Origin: Cellulomonas xiejunii
Lineage (GTDB): Bacteria > Actinomycetota > Actinomycetes > Actinomycetales > Cellulomonadaceae
NCBI RefSeq assembly: GCF_024508315.1
Contig: NZ_CP101987.1
Coordinates: forward strand, 124,001-188,000
Direction of reading: 5' to 3'
DNA: 64,000 bases
The notes below the pieces were generated by a model, which was given only the letters and a program-made list of their open reading frames with translations, searched no databases and had not been told where the DNA came from. Position numbers and translations under genes: made by a program. Below, piece by piece: positions 61,655 to 64,000 of this stretch; the stretch's first letter is position 1; every line of letters starts with the position of its first letter.

Positions 61655-62671
61655 TCACCCCTGCGAGCTGCCTTCCGTCAGAGCAAGCAGGGCGGCCGGG
61701 TTGTCGATCGTCAGGCGGTCGACGACATCGCCCCCGACCCGCCGGGCGAGCCGCGGCAGGAAGCGGGCCGGCAGGTACTCCAGGCCAGGGAGGCCGCCGT
61801 ACGCGCGGTAGCGGCTGCGGCGCGCGACGTCGCCGCCGAGCACGACCCGGGACGCGTCGCCCGCGGCGAGCGTCGCCTCGAGGCAGTCGAGGATCGCAGC
61901 GTCCGGGGCCTCGCGGTGCCGGGCCATCCCGTCATAGCCGAGGTACGCGCCGGCGTGGGTGAGCTCCGCGTGCAGCCCGGGGTCGAGGTTGCGGTCCACG
62001 TGCGCGAGTACCACGCGGTCCGCGGGCAGGCCGTCGCGCGCCAGCGCGGCGAGCACCTCCCACGCGGCTGACCCGTGCTCGAGGTGGACCATGACGGCGA
62101 CCCCGGTCGCGCGCGCCACCTCGGCGACGGCGGCGAGCACGCGCCGCTCGAACGGCGAGATCCGCCAGTACCCGATCCCCGCCTTGAGGATGCCCGCCCG
62201 GACGGGCTCACCCGACGGGCCCACGGCGACGTCCCCGCGGTCGGCGGTGTCGCGCGCCGGCAGGCCGTGACGCACGTCCGCCGTGAAGCGCTCGACGAGG
62301 TCGGCGGTGCCGCTGGCGCGCAGCCAGTGGTCGCCCGCGTAGTGCTCCTCGCGGTGTGCCCCGCTCGCGTGCACGACGGCGAGCCGCGTGCGCGCGCTGA
62401 TCCGGGCGACCGCCGCGGGGTCGCGGCCCAGGCCGGTCGGCGTCGCCTCGACCATCGCGCCCATTCCGGCCGCGACGAGGAGCGCCGCCTCGTCCCCGCT
62501 CGCCGCCTCGTCATCGAGCTCGTCCCCACTGAGCAGTGGGGAGACCTGGAAGAGGTGCTCGTGGTAGTCGCACCGGCCGAGTGACTCCGTCGGCCTGTCG
62601 CCGAGCACCGTTCGCACGGTGGGGCTCCCAGGCGGGGGCAGGGCGGCCGCGGCGGCGCGTGTGTTGGCCAT
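61655..62671 (-). CDS. Phosphotriesterase-family sugar lactonase-like hydrolase
   Basis: A 338-residue amidohydrolase-superfamily protein of the PTE/COG1735 group. Metal ligands: DYHEHLF at the first strand, ILKAGIGYW (the expected Lys), VMVHLEHGSAAWEVL, VVLAHVDRNLDPGLH and VVLGGDVARRSRY. Characterised relatives hydrolyse sugar lactones or lactone phosphates. No SD precedes the ATG at 62671, so it may be leaderless. It is divergent from the cupin isomerase gene and probably co-regulated through the dyad at 62756. Confidence 0.83.
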   Translation of the reverse strand: MANTRAAAAALPPPGSPTVRTVLGDRPTESLGRCDYHEHLFQVSPLLSGDELDDEAASGDEAALLVAAGMGAMVEATPTGLGRDPAAVARISARTRLAVVHASGAHREEHYAGDHWLRASGTADLVERFTADVRHGLPARDTADRGDVAVGPSGEPVRAGILKAGIGYWRISPFERRVLAAVAEVARATGVAVMVHLEHGSAAWEVLAALARDGLPADRVVLAHVDRNLDPGLHAELTHAGAYLGYDGMARHREAPDAAILDCLEATLAAGDASRVVLGGDVARRSRYRAYGGLPGLEYLPARFLPRLARRVGGDVVDRLTIDNPAALLALTEGSSQG

Positions 62672-62755
62672 GCATGTAGTAGTACCACCAGAATGCGCGC
62701 TCTGCGACGGGCTCAGCCGCATCGCCTCGCGAGAACTTGCATTCACACCGGCGGC

Positions 62756-62775
62756 ATGTTGTAGCCTTACAACAT
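62756..62775. promoter_or_regulatory. GntR-like operator in a divergent sugar-catabolic promoter
   Basis: ATGTTGTAGCCTTACAACAT has perfect 8-bp arms around GCCT and is AT-rich in a 70%+ GC region. TTGTA..TACAA symmetry is typical of GntR-family sites. It lies 21 bases upstream of the cupin isomerase start, between that gene and the divergent lactonase. The regulator gene is outside the window. Confidence 0.76.
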
Positions 62776-62795
62776 CGCTCAGCGGAGAGGGAGAC

Positions 62796-63401
62796 ATGAC
62801 AACCGACCTGGCGTGGCCGATCGCCCTGACGATCGGAGTCGACGGCGTGATGTCCGGTGCGACCGGCGCGTATGACAAGCTCCTGGGCGACCTCGACGGG
62901 GTGTACCTGAACGACGGCGCCTTCGCCGAGGCGGTCGCAGCCCAGGGCCACGACCGCCTCGCCTACCACGTCGACGAGCATCGGTACGGCTCGGACCCGG
63001 GGGCGCTCATCGTCGGCACGAGCACGCTGCTGCCGGGTCGCGTCGGAGACGAGTTCGCGATGACGCGCGGCCACCTGCACGCGCGCGCCGACCGTGCCGA
63101 GCTCTACCACTGCCTCAGCGGCCGCGGCGTCATGCTCATGGACACCGTCGACGGGCGCAGCCAGGCGGTCCCCATGACCCCCGGCGTCGCCGTGCACGTG
63201 CCGGGGCACTGGGTGCACCGGACGGTCAATGTGGGCGACGAGCCGTTCGTCACGCTCTTCTGCTACGCCGCCGACGCCGGCCAGGACTACGACCTGATCT
63301 CCGACGCGGGAGGCATGTCCCAGCTCGTCGTGACCGACGGCGCGGACGGCTGGATCACCCGCCCGAACCCCCGCCACACCGGCTACGGGAGCGCGGCGTG
63401 A
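62796..63401 (+). CDS. Cupin-type phosphoglucose isomerase-like protein
   Basis: A 201-residue cupin resembling archaeal-type glucose-6-phosphate isomerase. The metal site is TRGHLHARADRAELYHCLSGRGVML (H-x-H ... E), with the last His in VHVPGHWVHRTVN. Bacterial homologues are encoded in sugar-catabolic operons, where they may isomerise other phosphosugars. GGAGAGGGAG precedes the ATG. It overlaps the next gene by four bases (GTGA). Confidence 0.86.
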   Translation: MTTDLAWPIALTIGVDGVMSGATGAYDKLLGDLDGVYLNDGAFAEAVAAQGHDRLAYHVDEHRYGSDPGALIVGTSTLLPGRVGDEFAMTRGHLHARADRAELYHCLSGRGVMLMDTVDGRSQAVPMTPGVAVHVPGHWVHRTVNVGDEPFVTLFCYAADAGQDYDLISDAGGMSQLVVTDGADGWITRPNPRHTGYGSAA

Positions 63402-64000
63402 ACGCGGCGTCGTCTGTCGTCCTGCCGGCGCCGGCCCGGGTCCCCACCCTCTACTTCATCGGCGTGACCACCGGGAAGTCGTCCATCCAGACGGTCTTCC
63501 CGCGCTGGGCGGCCGAGCTCGGTCTCGGCGACGTGCGGCTCCAGGGCATCGACCTGCCTCTGCACGCCCCGCGTGAGAGCTACCGCCGGGTCGTGGAGTT
63601 CATCGCCGGCGACCCGCTCAGCGTCGGCGCCCTCGTCACGACGCACAAGATCGACCTCTACGCCGCATGCGTCGACCTGTTCGACGAGGTGGACGAGCTC
63701 GCCCGGCTCATGGGCGAGACGAGCTGCCTGTCCAAGCGCGACGGCAGGCTCGTCTGCCACGCCAAGGACCCGATCTCCTCCGGCCTCGCGATCGACGCGT
63801 TCCTGCCGGCCGGTTACTGGCAGGAGACGGGTGCCGAGGTCTTCCTCATGGGCGCGGGCGGCTCCGCCATCGCCATCAGCTGGTTCCTCAGCCGGCCCCA
63901 CCGCGGCGCGGACCGCCCGTCCCGCATCGTCGTGTCCAACCGCAGCGCGGCCCGGCTCGAACACGTCCGCGCCGTCCACGCCGAGCTGGGCACCGACGTG
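63398..64000 (+). CDS. Shikimate-dehydrogenase-like oxidoreductase (C-terminus missing)
   Basis: The first 201 residues of a shikimate-dehydrogenase-fold protein, cut by the window edge. TLYFIGVTTGKSSIQTVFPRWAAELGL, VGALVTTHKIDLYAACVDLFDEVDELARLMGETSCL (Lys of TTHK as the catalytic base) and the Rossmann start EVFLMGAGGSAIAISWFL are visible. The substrate loop departs from AroE, and the neighbours are a cupin isomerase and a lactonase. A role on a sugar acid or cyclitol rather than shikimate is therefore likely (inference). Confidence 0.82.
   Translation, partial: MNAASSVVLPAPARVPTLYFIGVTTGKSSIQTVFPRWAAELGLGDVRLQGIDLPLHAPRESYRRVVEFIAGDPLSVGALVTTHKIDLYAACVDLFDEVDELARLMGETSCLSKRDGRLVCHAKDPISSGLAIDAFLPAGYWQETGAEVFLMGAGGSAIAISWFLSRPHRGADRPSRIVVSNRSAARLEHVRAVHAELGTDV

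Noticed and set aside
63383..63979. Minus-strand 198-residue frame at the right edge
   Set aside because: It is antisense to the shikimate-dehydrogenase-like gene, whose plus-strand motifs and start overlap are clear.

Overview
The window comes from a very GC-rich actinobacterium, almost certainly a Cellulomonas or close relative. The clearest marker is an 822-residue GH94 cellobiose phosphorylase whose catalytic Asp falls at residue 490, as in the Cellulomonas gilvus enzyme. It has a CebR-type operator upstream. GTG starts, 1-4 base stop/start overlaps and SD-led genes are common throughout. About 58 protein-coding loci and one tRNA-Gly(CCC) are called. No phage, integron, CRISPR or insertion sequence was recognised.

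Layout. (1) 1-11097: an hrpA helicase running off the left edge, an SdpR/SdpI-like repressor and membrane protein pair with a palindromic operator, a DUF1361 membrane protein, a secreted pair (DUF6318 lipoprotein and PKD-like protein), an HdeD-lipase fusion, a tail-anchored protein, a YbaK-type deacylase and a STAS protein. (2) 11151-19892: sbcD-sbcC, small membrane proteins, an LmeA-like/M50-like pair, an IclR regulator and a secreted HNH nuclease. (3) 20039-24150: an amino-acid permease, then an NfeD-like protein with flotillin, closed by a strong terminator. (4) 24252-32243: a carbohydrate region with a GH31 glycosidase, an MHS transporter, an IclR regulator, a FAH-fold enzyme, a PfkB kinase, a hexulose-phosphate-synthase-like lyase and a SIS isomerase. 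Three matching 15-bp dyads look like the IclR operators. (5) 32268-38132: an S33 hydrolase and a duplicated block of OmpA-domain lipoproteins with an orphan nrdI between them and a decayed copy of a small membrane gene.

(6) 38143-44347 is the most unusual region. A tight operon of ATP-grasp enzyme, processive GT2 glycosyltransferase and membrane-anchored TIM-barrel-like protein converges on a two-gene operon. That operon encodes a response regulator whose output domain is a PIG-L/LmbE deacetylase, and a six-TM PAS histidine kinase. The inferred model is a surface-glycan machine in which a sugar deacetylase is gated directly by phosphorylation.

(7) 44591-55977: a secreted M28 peptidase, an ABC exporter with its own small HTH regulator, VOC proteins (one frameshifted), an S9 peptidase, a repeat-tailed membrane protein, a HAAS-like/PadR pair, a conserved hypothetical and dcd. 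(8) 56168-59866: CebR box, cellobiose phosphorylase and mutarotase, for phosphorolytic cellobiose use. (9) 59879-60489: head-to-head arrays of a 31-bp repeat flanking a YibE/F gene fragment. (10) 60634-64000: GNAT, tRNA-Gly, and a divergent sugar-catabolic locus (PTE-like lactonase; cupin isomerase and a shikimate-dehydrogenase-like enzyme cut by the right edge) sharing a GntR-like operator.
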